In this document: positions 1 to 12,784 of the stretch, in pieces
Position numbering within the stretch: position 1 is the stretch's first letter
Layout: every line of letters begins with the position of its first letter
Assembly (NCBI RefSeq): GCF_029784155.1
Contig: NC_073692.1
Coordinates: 157,509,582-157,573,581, forward strand
Source: Uranotaenia lowii
Lineage: Eukaryota > Arthropoda > Insecta > Diptera > Culicidae
DNA length: 64,000 bases
Direction: 5' to 3'
Notes under the pieces: generated by a model
The model's database searches: none
What the model was told of the DNA's origin: nothing
What the model saw: only the letters and a program-made list of their open reading frames with translations
Made by a program: the position numbers and the translations under genes

Positions 1-276
1 CAGGTGTTGAAAATAGAAAATAAAATTTATTCCAAAATATTAGAATAATTTTCTTTTATCAGATATTAAGATTGCATCTGATTAACGTTGAAATATGCAT
101 CTGAATGACACTAAAATTTATTCTATATGGTGAACAAATAAATAAAATTTTTAATTAATTGAAAAGTTAAAAAAAATTAATTCATTGAATGAAATTCAAC
201 AAATTTCATTCATTTTTGGAAAGTGTAGCAAACAAATCAAACCGAGTCATTTAATGATGGGCTGTGGGAACATTAC

Positions 277-3147
277 CAGGATTCAAAGTTTTCTTGTGCA
301 CTCGAGTTTGCCACATGTTATTCCGGTCGGGCAGCAACCTTATCTTCGCATACGGATCGGCTGTTCCGCTGAAGTCCCTTGGTTGCAAGTCTTGAGCCTA
401 AAATTGAAATAGAAGAAAAATTCAGATTAAAAAAATACTTCAAAAAATAAACTGAAACCTACTTCTACAAGTTTCACGTTCAGTATCCCCGCACTCGGGT
501 CGTAGTTGAGCATCAGATGAATTGAGCCTCGGGAATCGTCGTTGGGATCCAGCTTCAGAGCCGATTCCGAACTCTGGATCCCATCGGGCTTATCTTCTCC
601 TGATGTGGAGGATTTTCCATTCTTCGCCTTCACCGTGGAAGTCGTGGGTCTTGCTGGACTAGTTGTCGTTAGGACCACGTGTTTATCTGTACGAGCTATT
701 GGGACAGGTCCCACGGTAATTACCGATTTGCAACTGCTCGATGAGTCGGCACTGTCGTCTGGATTGTCTTCTGTAAAAAAAAATCTGTAAATGTTGAAGA
801 AGAATTTCTAATCTAATGTTATTTTCGTTTACCGTCGGAAGAATCGATAAGCTGACAGGTGTTGTTGGGTTTCTTGTACAAGCCTTGGGCAGCCCAGAAG
901 GGTGGATCGTCTGCCTTGGCCAGTGGACTTCCATTATTTCGGTTCAAGTAGCGGGAAGTCCCTGGAATCGCATCCACGTTGTATGGAATGGGACAACTGT
1001 TTTGACTCTCCTGCCTGTAAAGTGAAATTTATTGTAAAACTCCAGTTTCGTTCAACAAGCTTCACACTAAATGAATAAAACTAATTACTAATTAGTTTAC
1101 AGCATTTTTGAACTCAGTAAACTGAAGGTAATTTCCAATGTAAAATCGGGCGCTGAATCCGAAAATGAAATTCAAAAAAATCTCAGTAGAACCGTTTTTG
1201 AGTTATGCTCCAAATATGAAATTTCGGAAAAATTAAAAAAGTTCTTGTACTTAGATTAAAATATCTCGGACGGCATAACAGTAATTTGAAATCTCTCTTT
1301 TGCATATTGAAGGTGAACAAATTTTCTATCGATCACCTGAACACTGTTTTTGCGTTTGACCAACAGTATTGTTGATATTAGTGACTTTATGAGGAAGAAA
1401 ATTATAAAAAACGCATTTTTTTAGAGAAAATTTTGTTTCTACAAAAGTTTTAAACTCGATGGTAGCATTTAAAAAATCTGATTTTCTTTTGCGCTTAAAT
1501 GCCAATTTAAAACGAAGATTTCAAGTGGTTATTTATTAAAATAGGTTGAAATTTGAAGAAGTTATGGCTACTTTACCATAACTGTAATTTTTGCAGTTTT
1601 TAATAATTTAACGAACCGCAGTACACTTATCATAGTATAGGAAGAATGAAACATGATAAATCTCACTCGCACCAAGTCAAAATTATTTATTAGCTTACCA
1701 GAAAGTCTCATGCCAAATTTCAGGAAGATCTGACCATAGGGAGGGGTTGCTTGAGTCTCAAACGTGAATAAAATTTTGAGGTATTTTGCTCGGAAGGAAC
1801 GAAAAATACTGGTTTTTCATCAATAACTTTTTTCATCACTAGCTGATTGTTTTTTATGGTTGATTTTCTTAAAGCCTAAGTTGAGACAAATATTTCACCC
1901 GAAGACTGTAACTCGATTGGATTTGAAACAGAAAAGTTATTGCGGTTCAAAGATTGTATTTTGGTCGAAAATTGTCGTATAAATCGCAATGGGTAAAAAG
2001 TACTCAATGCGTGTTGGACAAAATTTGCGGTCTTTGAACCGCAATAACTTTTCTGTTTCAAATCCAATCGAGTTACAGTCTTCGGGTGAAATATTTGTCT
2101 CAACTTAGGCTTTAAGAAAATCAACCATAAAAAAACAATCAGCTAGTGATGAAAAAAGTTATTGATGAAAAACCAGTATTTTTCGTTCCTTCCGGGCAAA
2201 ATACCTCAAAATTTTATTCACGTTTGAGACTCAAGCAACCCCTCCCTATGGTCAGATCTTCCTGAAATTTGGCATGAGACTTTCTGGTAAGCTAATAAAT
2301 AATTTTGACTTGGTGCGAGTGAGATTTATCATGTTTCATTCTTCCTATACTATGATAAGTGTACTGCGGTTCGTTAAATTATTAAAAACTGCAAAAATTA
2401 CAGTTATGGTAAAGTAGCCATAACTTCTTCAAATTTCAACCTATTTTAATAAATAACCACTTGAAATCTTCGTTTTAAATTGACATTTAAGCGCAAAAGA
2501 AAATCAGATTTTTTAAATGCTACCATCGAGTTTAAAACTTTTGTAGAAACAAAATTTTCTCTAAAAAAATGCGTTTTTTATAATTTTCTTCCTCATAAAG
2601 CCACTAATATCAACAATACTGTTGGTCAAACGCAAAAACAGTGTTCAGGTGATCGATAGAAAATTTGTTCACCTTCAATATGCAAAAGAGAGATTTCAAA
2701 TTACTGTTATGCCGTCCGAGATATTTTAATCTAAGTACAAGAACTTTTTTAATTTTTCCGAAATTTCATATTTGGAGCATAACTCAAAAACGGTTCTACT
2801 GAGATTTTTTTGAATTTCATTTTCGGATTCAGCGCCCGATTTTACATTAAAAATGTTGGCCAGTTAATCAAGTTCACGATTTTTTAAAAATTTTGTAAAC
2901 TAGTGATTTTTATTACTTACTTTCGACCGTACCCATTCCTGTCTTTGGCCGATTCGAGCAAATTTTTCTCGTACCAGTTTAGCCGGTATTTCTTGGAGCA
3001 GGTGATGTAGATGAGCAGTCCCAGCAGGGACACCACCAAAAAGGAAGCACACACGTACAGGATCAAATGCACCGGTGATACGTTTTGCCATTCTCCGCTG
3101 CTTCCGGTGGCCTTCAGCTGATCGAATATACTATCCAGGGTTTTCAT
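277..3147 (-). CDS. Synaptotagmin family protein, N-terminal half (4 coding exons, continues off window)
   Basis: Membrane-anchored C2 protein of the synaptotagmin family, which acts in Ca2+-linked vesicle fusion. Coding exons read on the minus strand: 3147-2921, 1014-833, 770-463 and 397-277. All introns are GT-AG and the phases (2, 1, 0) join without a stop, giving about 279 residues. Residues 26-50 form one hydrophobic membrane segment after a short N-terminus with an N-V-S sequon, followed by a basic stop-transfer (SKKYRLNW). A Ser/Asp-rich linker follows. From about residue 218 the C2A domain starts ([11 protein letters not shown]), and exon 4 has the strand/loop-1 signature [17 protein letters not shown], with both loop-1 aspartates present. 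The frame ends at a donor at 276; the rest of C2A and C2B must lie left of position 1. The start is the only ATG placing the membrane segment near the N-terminus. Subtype is uncertain; the linker suggests an alpha- or beta-type insect synaptotagmin rather than Syt1, but I cannot confirm that. Confidence 0.88.
1137..2848. repeat. 1.7-kb near-perfect palindrome (foldback element) in synaptotagmin intron
   Basis: Left arm 1137-1953 and right arm 2031-2848 are inverted copies of about 817 bp with a 77-nt spacer. By eye only a few differences occur, for example in the stretches near 1505 and 1790 against their partners. The outer ends read AATGTAAAATCGGGCGCTG inward on both sides. No coding frame of interest lies inside; open frames across the centre are by-products of the inverted arms. 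It makes up most of the 1.9-kb intron between coding exons 1 and 2; without it the intron would be about 195 nt. No clear target duplication was found. Confidence 0.93.
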
Positions 3148-3723
3148 GTCGGCCCTGTCTGAATTTTATTTAGAGACTGTTTTGATCGGTGCTGCTTCTC
3201 GCGATTTTTTATTTGTGTCCTGTTGTTTGAGCAATTTTTAAGTTGGAGCTTGAATAGCAACAATATCTACCATTTTTGCTTTTGTTTCCTAAGCAACAAA
3301 TCCAAATTAATCTAGAAGGAGAGAAAAATAAACAACATTAAAAATAAGCTTTTTAATCCTTTCTCGTTGATTTTGTCAGCCTGGTACTGTAAAGAACGGT
3401 GCAAAAAATTGGTCAAACTTCTCACAGATAGTAAAGCTAATCTAATTTAGAAGATATATTGCTCACTGTTGCAAACATATGAGGGTAGCATATGGTTGTG
3501 ATGTATCCATTCTTATTTTATCTTCTCCAAGACAGTTTTCTCCATCTACGTGGGTAAGATTGATAGATGAGTTTGGCCCATGGAAAGTACACACTTGGGT
3601 CATGCTATGAAATCCCACTAGCAAAGTCCTTAGTAGAATGTCCATTTGTCTTGAGCGCAACACGAGTATAAATTACTTAAAAAAATGTGTACAAATTTTA
3701 TTTATGCAATTCAAACTCGTGGC
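3148..3723. other. 5' flank of synaptotagmin coding region; no gene seen
   Basis: AT-rich DNA directly upstream of the synaptotagmin start. It should hold 5' UTR and possibly the promoter or a UTR intron, but I see no convincing core promoter or splice pattern. Short open frames here resemble nothing I recognise. Confidence 0.4.
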
Positions 3724-3880
3724 GGCGAAGCCTAGCCGCTGAAATTCGAACTGTCGACGAGAATCTTGACTGGGACCAGGTGAAGACGCTGGCTCCGGAT
3801 CGTCAACAGTGGAGGTCTTTTACCACGGCCCTATGCACCGGAGGATCGGCGCGGGATCATTAAGTAAGTAAGTAATTCAA
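3724..3880 (+). mobile_element. 3' tail of an RTE-like LINE
   Basis: A frame ending at the TAA near 3862 reads ...NLDWDQVKTLAPDRQQW then RSFTTALCTGGSARDH and stop, the kind of C-terminus found at the end of ORF2 in RTE-type LINEs and their domesticated-looking fragments. It is followed at once by TAAGTAAGTAAGTAA, a short 3' tandem tail typical of RTE elements. Only about 45 codons remain, so this is a 5'-truncated insertion. Clade assignment is from memory of the motif and the tail. Confidence 0.6.
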
Positions 3881-3884
3881 TTAA

Positions 3885-6293
3885 TTAGGTTTACCAGATA
3901 CTTTCAGAAAAAAGCGGGACATTTAGGAAATTCTTAAAAAAAGCTTAATTGTATTGCCAAACTTATACGTATACCATCTGCCAAAGTGATGAAGAGGAAT
4001 ATCTATGGAAAGTACACTAAGTTTTTTTTTGTTCTCGGATTGATTTCGCTCAGTTTTTCTGACATGACTTTTATTTACACGGTTTTTTGCCATAATCACG
4101 GCCACGGCTATTTCCCACGTTTCTCGCAAATTAACATGTTATTAAGGAAAAAATATTTCAAGTCATGCATTTAAACGGCGAATTTGGTATCCTGAAAAAT
4201 CCTTCGTCTAATAACAAATATATTTCAAATTGGTTTTAAAAATTTGAAATACTCATGAGAATATTTATCAATAAATACTTTGGACAATTTGGTCGAAAAA
4301 GGTTATGTAAGAATAAAAAGCAATTTAACTAAGATTCAGTCGAAAAATTCAAATCTATAATCATTTTCAACCAACTTAAACCAGGGCCTTAGCCTTTTTG
4401 TACTTCAAAACTTTTTAAGTACTCAAATTCTAAAAGGTGAGCTAAATTCGCTTTTATTTATGGTTAAAATCTTTGCATTTGTTTAAGAGTCTGGTTGATC
4501 AATCTTATTCGTTTTGGGCATAAAATAAGCTTTTTTTCAGGAGAATTTTGCTTTGCTTTAAAAAAATTATTCTATACACTCAAATCAAATTAGCCCTATC
4601 TTCCTGTTGTGGATGATTTATTTTAATTAAATTTTGGGTTTTTCTGATAAAACAAAGAAAGCAAATTCTTCCTTATATTTGTGATTTTTAATAAAATTGT
4701 GTTTACAAGCAAATTTTGTTTAAAAAATTGAAATCTGCTAATTGAATTAACACGCAATCTTAACTCATTAGGGACCACAAAGAAATCTATGACGAGAAAC
4801 ACCGACATTCGGCATTCTGTATCTCAGAAACCTCTGGACAAAATTTTACAAATTTAGCATTTTTAATTTACGGTGAATGTTGTGTTCAGTTTTGTCGAAT
4901 AAAATTAAACACTCAAATTCAGTCCATTCGAGTTATACTTCGAAGTGTGGCACACTGTTGGCAAGCGAAAGGCGAGATGTTTCGTATTTATTTACATTCT
5001 TCCGTATTACAAGTTAAACTTTTTTTTTCTGAATTTTGAATCTGCATTCTGAATCTGAATTCTGAACCTGAATTCAAAAATTGCGCTTTAAATCTGTATC
5101 TGAATTTCCATACGATTTCTGAAATGTACAAAAAAAAATACAATATCCGAATCTTATTCCAGATCAGAATTTTATGAGCTAAGTTTTAGAGCTCTCATTT
5201 ATGAACTGTTATTCAAATTCTGCAGTTCAGGTATAATCTAAATTCACTATATGAATAATCTATTCAAATATGAATTTACAAAGATCTGAATCCGACTTTT
5301 CAATATTAGATTGCCATTTCGAAGCTTTAATTTTTTGAATTTTGTGTAAGAATTAAATTTAAGAACTTCGGATTTGGATATAAAACTTTTTTTTTTATAT
5401 TCGGAAAACTATTATCAAAATATTGAAAATGCATATGATCTCGCAAAACAGTATTTAAGTTAGATATGAATTGCAAAACTAAATTTAAAGAGGATTTCAA
5501 GGCAGCTTTCATTTCTAATTTTTTATGATTATTCAACCTGAAAATCAAGAATCCTGACGTGAATACAGAATCGGAAATACAAAACTAGGAATAAAATTTT
5601 GGTTATGGGAATCATGGAATCAGAATCTTCGAAAAGGGTTCAATTAAATTCAAAATTTTATATTCAGAACTGAATTTCGATGAACAAGTGAGGAAATTTT
5701 GAAAAATGTTACAGAATTTTGGACTTGGTATGGATTTTTGAGATTTTTGCATTAATTTTTAGTCTAGATTGATATTCTTGATTAACCTTGCTCTATTATC
5801 ATAATTATGTTCTGAATTTAAAGTTTCGAGTGTAGAGTAGAATACCTCGCTCGATTACTGTTTTAGACCCTCATGGAGGGGGTTTAATACCCAAACCCAC
5901 CCCCCCCCCTGCCCCGTTCCTACGGCCATGACTTAACCAATATTTTTTTCATATCAAAGTTATTTACACAGCATTTGGTTGAACGTGCTCCAAGAACGCT
6001 TAACTGAATCAGAATCTTATTGTTACTTTAGAGTTATTTAGTATTGTCTTTAGTTTATACTACGAAAAATGCTGCTTTTTACTAAGAAAAATACATATTC
6101 GAAAGGTTTTCTGTGTTTAACCAAGGAATTGAAATTCAGGCTTAAGTTTGATTTTTTCCAGTGTAATTAAGTGAAGTTTTTAAAAGTTTTCCAAGAAAAA
6201 AAGCGGGACATTTTAGAGAAAAAGCGGGACGGCGGGACATTCAATAAAAAAGCGGGACATGTCCCGCTTTTGCGGGACGGGTGGCAACCCTAA
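3885..6293. mobile_element. Putative non-autonomous DNA transposon with CGGGACA motifs
   Basis: The left end reads TTAGGTTTACCA, then AAAGCGGGACATTT; the right end, reversed, reads TTAGGGTTGCCA, then AAAGCGGGACAT. These imperfect inverted ends bound 2.4 kb. The right end carries several CGGGACA/TGTCCCG copies (6200-6280). TTAA occurs at or near both junctions but is not a clean duplication. The interior is AT-rich with degenerate GAATCTGAATTC-like words (5030-5660) and a C homopolymer near 5900; no transposase is visible. Confidence 0.45.
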
Positions 6294-7465
6294 GTTAACC
6301 CTTTGAAGCCCTTTAAAACAACATTGACTAACATTCAATTATTTTGAAAATGCATGAAAATTTCTGAGTTATGTATTCACACAAAAAATTTTGAGGTTAA
6401 AAGAATTACTTTTCTATTTTAATCATTTTTATTTTAATGTATGTGAAATATGAGATATCGAAGAAAGTATGCAAAAAAATTGCAAAAATCAAATTGTAAA
6501 GAGTCATTTTTGGACAATAGCTGATATTTTTTCGAATTTGCAAATTCTAGAAAATGTGTTAATCCTTATCAATCACAAACATCTTTCTGCACCTAATGAA
6601 CAATGTTTGGAAGAAATTCGCAAAATTGTATCGAAATAAATCAACGATTTCAAAACATATTTTTAAACTTCGATAGGCCACAACTCTCATAAGACTCAAA
6701 ACAATGCCTTCAAACTCGTTCAGTTGTGTTATTTAATTTAATTGTTGTTATAATTGCTATTCTCATTTTAAAAAAAGTCTTGCATTCAAGGGTAAAAAAG
6801 TGCCTTTTCGACACTGAGAACAGCATCGAAAGTGATACTTTTCGATACTGTTTTTTTGATTGCAAATATTCTGTTCACGACCTATTTGAACTGAAATTTT
6901 CGGTCATTGGTTTGGTCGGCCACATGCGGTTATGAGTTTACCTGTATTTGCTTTTTGTTGGTTGATTAATGGATTTTTAATGGAATTTTCCGAATTTCTC
7001 GACTCGTGCTGAAAAATATGCTGTTGCATGAATTCCCGACTGTTTTGTTATTTTTTAAATGACAGCAAAAAATAAAAAAAAAATTGGCTGAATTGAGATA
7101 TTATTCAATTAGATGAACATCTCTATAAAAACAAAAACAAATAAACAAAAAGTTTATTTGATTTATCAACATTGTGAAGGACTGTTAGGAGCTTGAAATT
7201 ACGCTAGGGAAGTAATGCTTATTTTGTACATCAAAATGAGATAAAATGTTAAAGCCGGAATAACCTACTACTGAAATGTTTCATAAAGTTTGTCCCAACA
7301 TTTTCTCAATGTCATTTTTTTTTAAATTCTTTTAAACAATTAGATGAAGTTAAAAATTTGATTTGAAAAATATGCTTCCATTTATTAGCGATGCTTAGTT
7401 TTCATGTCAAAGGTACCCTCAATTGAAGTATACCGAAAATATTTTTCTACATTGGTATTTTTAAA
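6294..7465. other. AT-rich non-coding stretch
   Basis: No gene or clear mobile element seen. A short palindromic passage near 6830-6870 (CGAAAGTG...ACTTTTCGA) resembles wording at 54980-55010 and may belong to an old repeat. Confidence 0.4.
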
Positions 7466-7469
7466 CCAA

Positions 7470-8225
7470 CACCGTCGTCACTCTCTGGAGCCACCAGCAA
7501 ATCGCTCAATTTTTAAATATGAAATCTTATTTTAATCATTATAAGAGTGAAAGTTGGGTAATTTAAATGATGCCTTGAATGAATATAGTTTAACCTAAAT
7601 TCAAAATTATTTCCTTAAGATTGTTCATTTTTTTTGTAGAATTCACACATGAAATGAGAAAAAAATATAAATTTTAATGAAGTTAAGAAAAACAAATGAA
7701 AGCTACGAATTAAAAAAGAAAACATAATTTTTTTTTATAATAGGTAATTTTTTTACACAAGGCTAACGCAAAATGAAATATTTGACAAAATACTCTTATC
7801 TGCTTACTCGCTTATGAGAGATATGGATATATAATAGTATTTGAATACTTCATACAATGTTTTATAAAAATCTCTTTAGTTTTTTTTTTAATAATGTTTT
7901 TATAAAAGTTTTAAATCTAAATGTTTTTTTTTGTAGAACTGGTAAATTTCATTTGTAAAAAAATGTGAATAAGTCCACTTCTTTCGAAAGAATAATAGAA
8001 GGTAGATGAAGACAGGTCTTAGCACAGTATACATTCTTATAAAATTAGCTTTCAGAGATAATTATCAAATATACTTTCAAAAATAATTTTTCACAAATTT
8101 TCATGGCATGCTCGGCGAATGAAACTTTAGAAAGTAATATTTTACAGAATAGGAGAGAAAGATGGATAGACAGGCATTAGTGCGACAGTAGAAGAAAGCT
8201 TGATAGGGGTTGAAGTTTTTGTAAC
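7470..8225 (+). repeat. Dispersed repeat, copy 1 (CTCTCTGGAGCCACCAG ... AGAAAGCTTGATAGG)
   Basis: Shares its left module (CACTCTCTGGAGCCACCAG, 7482-7500) and right module (GATAGACAGGCATTAG then AGAAAGCTTGATAGG, 8160-8215) with 13410-14015. Parts also appear inverted at 13290-13370 and 40280-40310. The interior is AT-rich and non-coding. Class unknown; modules of several hundred bases recurring in this order suggest a decayed non-autonomous element. Confidence 0.45.
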
Positions 8226-8390
8226 GCCTTTGCTCTACACCAGCTATCTATGCCTAGCTTAGCTTGACTGACCACTCACATTCACCTTTAATTATCAAAT
8301 CCGAAATGCTTCTTCAACATTTTTATTTCGTGTTAATTTACCAATACCAATATGTATTAATACATTTCGAACTCCACGATCGCAGGCGTG

Positions 8391-11340
8391 GCTCAGTAGA
8401 ACGAGTTCCACATCGCCAATGGTTGCTAGGGTAAATGTACCCAATCTTGGCCCCTAAGGCATGGTTGACGAGATTTCCCATGATTGCAGTCTTCCTGTAA
8501 TGTGTACCTTCAAAAGTCCTTCAACAAATATGATTGCTTTCTAGCCTGAAAGGCAGTAAAAATATGTCCTTGCTTGAAAGCGGTTGATAATTTGAGATAA
8601 ACCTGATCAAACTATTGATTGAAATGATCCTTATTTTAGCCCCCGCGCCGAATTTTGGCCCTTTATGAGTTCCTTAAATTGGCCGTCTCTAGAAAAAACT
8701 TGCCTCACTAATACAACAACAGCCCTCACGAATTCATCGAAAATATCCCGGAAGGAAGCACAACAATGTTCTGTATTGTTTTCAAAAAGTCGGAAGTACG
8801 AAATGTCAATCAACTTTTAGAATTCATATCTGCATGTAGAATGATAATTTTACGTAAAAAAGTTTCACTTGTTTATTTCAGTTTTTGTGTGTTTAAAATT
8901 TCTATTATAAGAAAGATAATTTAAAACAAATAGGTTCCAAATTATTGCACTGGTTAACATAAATATGTTTATTAATGAAGCAAACAAATCGTTCGCTCAA
9001 TTTTTAACATGCAATCATGTTAGATTTGTTTCCATTGAAGTTAACAGGTTAACATAAGATAGTAAAAGTTCATATTTCTGTTTCATTCCAATCTCTTAAA
9101 AGAAGGACCGACATTTTAAAAACCATTATGACCGAGGCAAGAAACAAACTAAAGCTTAAACTAAAGTAAGCGAACGATTCTTTGAACCATAAATGTTTAA
9201 AATGTCGCCCTTAGGAATTTTCTAACAATCGTATGCGTAAACTCGGATAGCAGAACAAGATAAACTTTTGCTCTAGCCTGCCTGATAGAAATAGATTGCA
9301 TCTCACTCGTTCGTTTTTGAACTATAGGCAATGGAAACAAACAGCAAATTCAAAAGCTGGGTGAAATAAGGGCTGCATCCCACTCGCACTCATGCAAAAT
9401 CATTGTCCGAACCAGGCAGCGCTTCCTTCGCATATTCCATTCCTACGGAGAACAAACGTCATCACCTCCCAAGATAGGTAGAGAAGAAGGTAAAACATTG
9501 CGCTTAACCTCAATCGACAGAGCCGTGTAAACGCAGGGTCAAAAATAGTTATGGAAATTCGAACGATATGTATGGGATTTGAAACAAAATTACAATTTAT
9601 GGAAAATTGCGAGGTCTTATTATTCAAATAAGTATACAGTCGCATTCTTAGAAATAACATGTGTTTAAATTAGTAAAATTTATGTTCCAATGCTTTCAAT
9701 TTTCTGACTACGAGACAGTTTTTTTTTTGGAAATTTAGCAGTATTTCTGCAAAACATTCGAATTTCGGAAAGCATTTTTGCAAATATAGTTATAAAGATA
9801 TGCTAAAAATTGACTTGTTGCTACTTGTAATGAATGCTACTTTATTTTAGGTCCAACAAAATTTAAAAACAATCAGCTATTAGGAATTTAGTAAAAAGCA
9901 ATTTTTTTAACTCAATAAAAAATCCACGTAAAAATTATTTTTTTCAACCGCCTAAGCGCTTAATGAATTGTAAATACATTGGTTAACATTTTTATATTTT
10001 TTGCAGAATTTTAAAATTAGTTGTTTTTCTATAAAACCAATAGTTTAAAAAATTCCATACATTTTTGTGGAATTTCTATAACTATTTTTTGGTTGGCCTA
10101 CTAATACATATGCAAGCAACGGAGTAGCATACCTAAAGAATCTAGCTATCCTGATCACCTCCTGCTGATGCACAGTGATGTATGATAAAAAACAAACTTG
10201 GTCAACATATTATTTCTGATTTTACATGAAATTGAAAACAATAAAAATTCAAGCTCGTTACAACATAGTATTTCAACATTGCAGTGCAATTATTTTTTTA
10301 AATAAACATAATATTTAAAGTGTCATAATTTGAGCTTTATAACCATTATTCCTTTCAAAGCGACACATATGCAGCAAATGTTCATCTTCATTACAAATCA
10401 AATGAAATCAAAATACGTTAAACCTTATTTCCAAATGTTGAATTTTTGGGTATGGATATAGTAACAACATTGAGATCCAAGATATCAATTCGGATCCGGA
10501 ACCGGTAAATAAATTTATTGAGAGGTAAATTTCATTGAGATGAAAAGTTATCAAACTTTACCATAAAAGAGTAGCTCAAATTGTAGCATTATAATTCCAA
10601 CTAAGATGCCAAATACGCTTGAGTCGGCTTGAGAGATAAATAAATTGATTATTGTCCAAAATACATTTATGATATTCTTAAGCTATTTCAATCATTCATA
10701 TTTCTTTTGACCGGCTTTTCAATTTCCAAACCACTGTGCACTAACGGCCGACGACCGACCGCCGGCTGCCGACTGCCTGTTGATGTCGTTTTCACGCATA
10801 CATGCATACTTCTATTTGTGGAATTGCATGCCAAGATTAGGCGAAAAAAATGTTTATATTTTCTTCAATTCTAGATAGAAAACGTACTTTGTTTGAAGTA
10901 AGTTATAATTTTATATTTTTTGCCATGTTTTGCTGTAGCCAACGGTAATTTTTAGTGATTTTTCCATAATGAAGTGTGTTTTGAAAATCAATCCGAAGAT
11001 ATTTTCCGAAGATCATGATTTTATTTGCAGTTTGTCATGCGAAAAAAAATTGTTACGCAGTCATCTGGATTCAATTGTGGGCAAATGCTATGCAGAATGT
11101 TGCTATATCCAATTTTCTTTTATGTATGTTTTTTTTTTTAATTTTTAGGCGTATGTTTGACATGAAAATCATTAAAATGCATTTTGGCATGCCAAGATAA
11201 GGGGCATGCCAAGTTAAGGCTCACTTACCCTACTCCGTGATTGACCGTTCAGTTTTGTTCAGAAGTCAAATGAATGGAGCCTGGGATTGGCATTCACAAT
11301 GTTCTAACCTGATGCTTTCTCTCTTTTAACATCAATAATG
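8391..11340 (+). repeat. Possible tRNA-derived SINE split by the 8427-11232 element
   Basis: The left piece 8391-8426 contains GGCGTGGCTCAGTAGAACGA, which resembles a tRNA 5' half with an A box. The right piece resumes at 11233 (CTCCGTGATTGACC) and may extend to about 11340. No good B box is visible, so SINE status is tentative. The pieces are separated exactly by a TIR element with TA at both junctions. Confidence 0.3.
8427..11232. mobile_element. TIR element with TAGGGTAA ends (non-autonomous DNA transposon)
   Basis: Left end TAGGGTAAATGTACC then CAATCTTGGCCCC; right end reversed TAGGGTAAGTGAGCC then TTAACTTGGCATG. The aligned ends mark a 2.8-kb unit, with TA as the likely target duplication. 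Wording such as GCATGCCAAGATTAGG recurs near the right end (10825, 11190). No transposase is recognisable; the minus frame at 8631-8813 (60 codons) and that at 9400-9660 are unlike any family I know. Confidence 0.5.
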
Positions 11341-11805
11341 GCGCCGGCGACGTCCTAGTAGTCAATGGATAGATTGGAAAAGAATGAAAGATCAATCTTG
11401 TGCTTTAGGACCGAGGCCACCTCTACATTCTAGCAAAACAATTTTGGTTTGGAGATTTTGATTAAAGATTTATTGCGGGAATTTAACACCATAGTCATTC
11501 TTCCTAAAAACCCTGGGTTAAATAATATGATCGGGAGACACATTTGACATGTGTGATCAAACTATCAAACATATTGTTCTACCCTCCTATTATTGCCTAA
11601 TGAAATGAGTTTATATACTATTCCCTATTTCTATTTAACATTAAGTATCACTAATAAAACTTAAATAAAAAAATGCTTTCATTATGAAAATATTTTCAAA
11701 AGATTTATTTCTCTTTAAACATAAAAAAAATTGATTGGATAAACAAGTTAAATACGTGTTTGGCGAATTTTGAAATCTATCGCAAACCAATCGCAAATGT
11801 TACTA
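11341..11805. other. Non-coding spacer
   Basis: AT-rich sequence between two TIR elements; nothing recognisable. Confidence 0.4.
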
Positions 11806-12784
11806 TAGGGGAGAGTGGGGATACTTGATCCCCTTTTCTTATTTTCACCATACCCTTTTCCAAAAATTTAGCAACTCGCCGTCTTTGACATTTTCTGACA
11901 GCTTGTAACTTCAAGTTTCTATGCTCCAAAAATTAGAACGATACTTGAACCAGTTGATGAACTAGAAGCATTTTCGTGGGAGTAAAAAAATTGCGATTTT
12001 TTTTAAGTTCGGGGAGACTTGATCCCCTTTTGAAGGAGACTTGATCTATCAATCAGGAAGCCCTAATCCTTGTATAAAAATCAAACAAAACCCCAAGATA
12101 GAATGTAAATTGACTGTTTTGGTCATGTTTGTTCTCATTTCACAATTTATAGCAGACATAAGAAGAAAATTCTATAACTTTGTCTCAACGCTAATAACAT
12201 TGCATACTTTAAGGCGATATTTTTTATAATTAAGAGAAAATTAACTATTTTTGCTCTTTTCTTCAGACAATTGTTTGATAAATATTAGTTTTTGGATAAA
12301 TATTAGTAATTTCGTAATCAGCAATCATTACGATCAATTCACAAGAAGAATATGCCGTTTGGAAGGGGGATCAATTGCCCCCAACTCTAAGGGATCAATT
12401 GTACCCATAATTAACATTTTAGAAAACTTTTTCTGAAAAAAGTTGAGAGTTTTCCATTGCTTTGAAAATATGGCATTATGAGGTTCATTTTACGCTCGAA
12501 CGATTGATACATTGGAACAAATATTTTTTTCATAATGTTCTCATGTAAGGAACATTTTAAAGTGATGAAAAAAGATCTTCAAGTTACATTTTGTGAAATT
12601 TTTCAAACAAAATTCAATTACTCAAACAATTATTTTGCTAAAAAAATTTAAACTACAAGCATTGTTATTTTGCTCATTTTGGCACATTTTTCTAGAATAT
12701 TTGATCTTTGTAAGACATTCCAATTTCGAGATTTAGTTAAGGAATCAAGTATCCCCAGGGATCAAGTATCCTCATTCTCCCCTA
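11806..12784. mobile_element. MITE-like element with GGGGAGAGTGGGG ends, copy A
   Basis: Left end TAGGGGAGAGTGGGGATACT followed by TGATCCCC; right end reversed TAGGGGAGAATGAGGATACT followed by TGATCCC. TA flanks both ends. Inside, GATCAATTG/GACTTGATC words repeat (12005-12050, 12360-12400). The 979-bp unit has no transposase. Its outer ends match those of the element at 29137-30023, while the internal sequence is mostly different. Confidence 0.7.

Noticed and set aside
1876..2124. 82-codon open frame across the palindrome centre
   Set aside because: It is produced by the inverted arms reading through the loop; no domain and no reason for translation.
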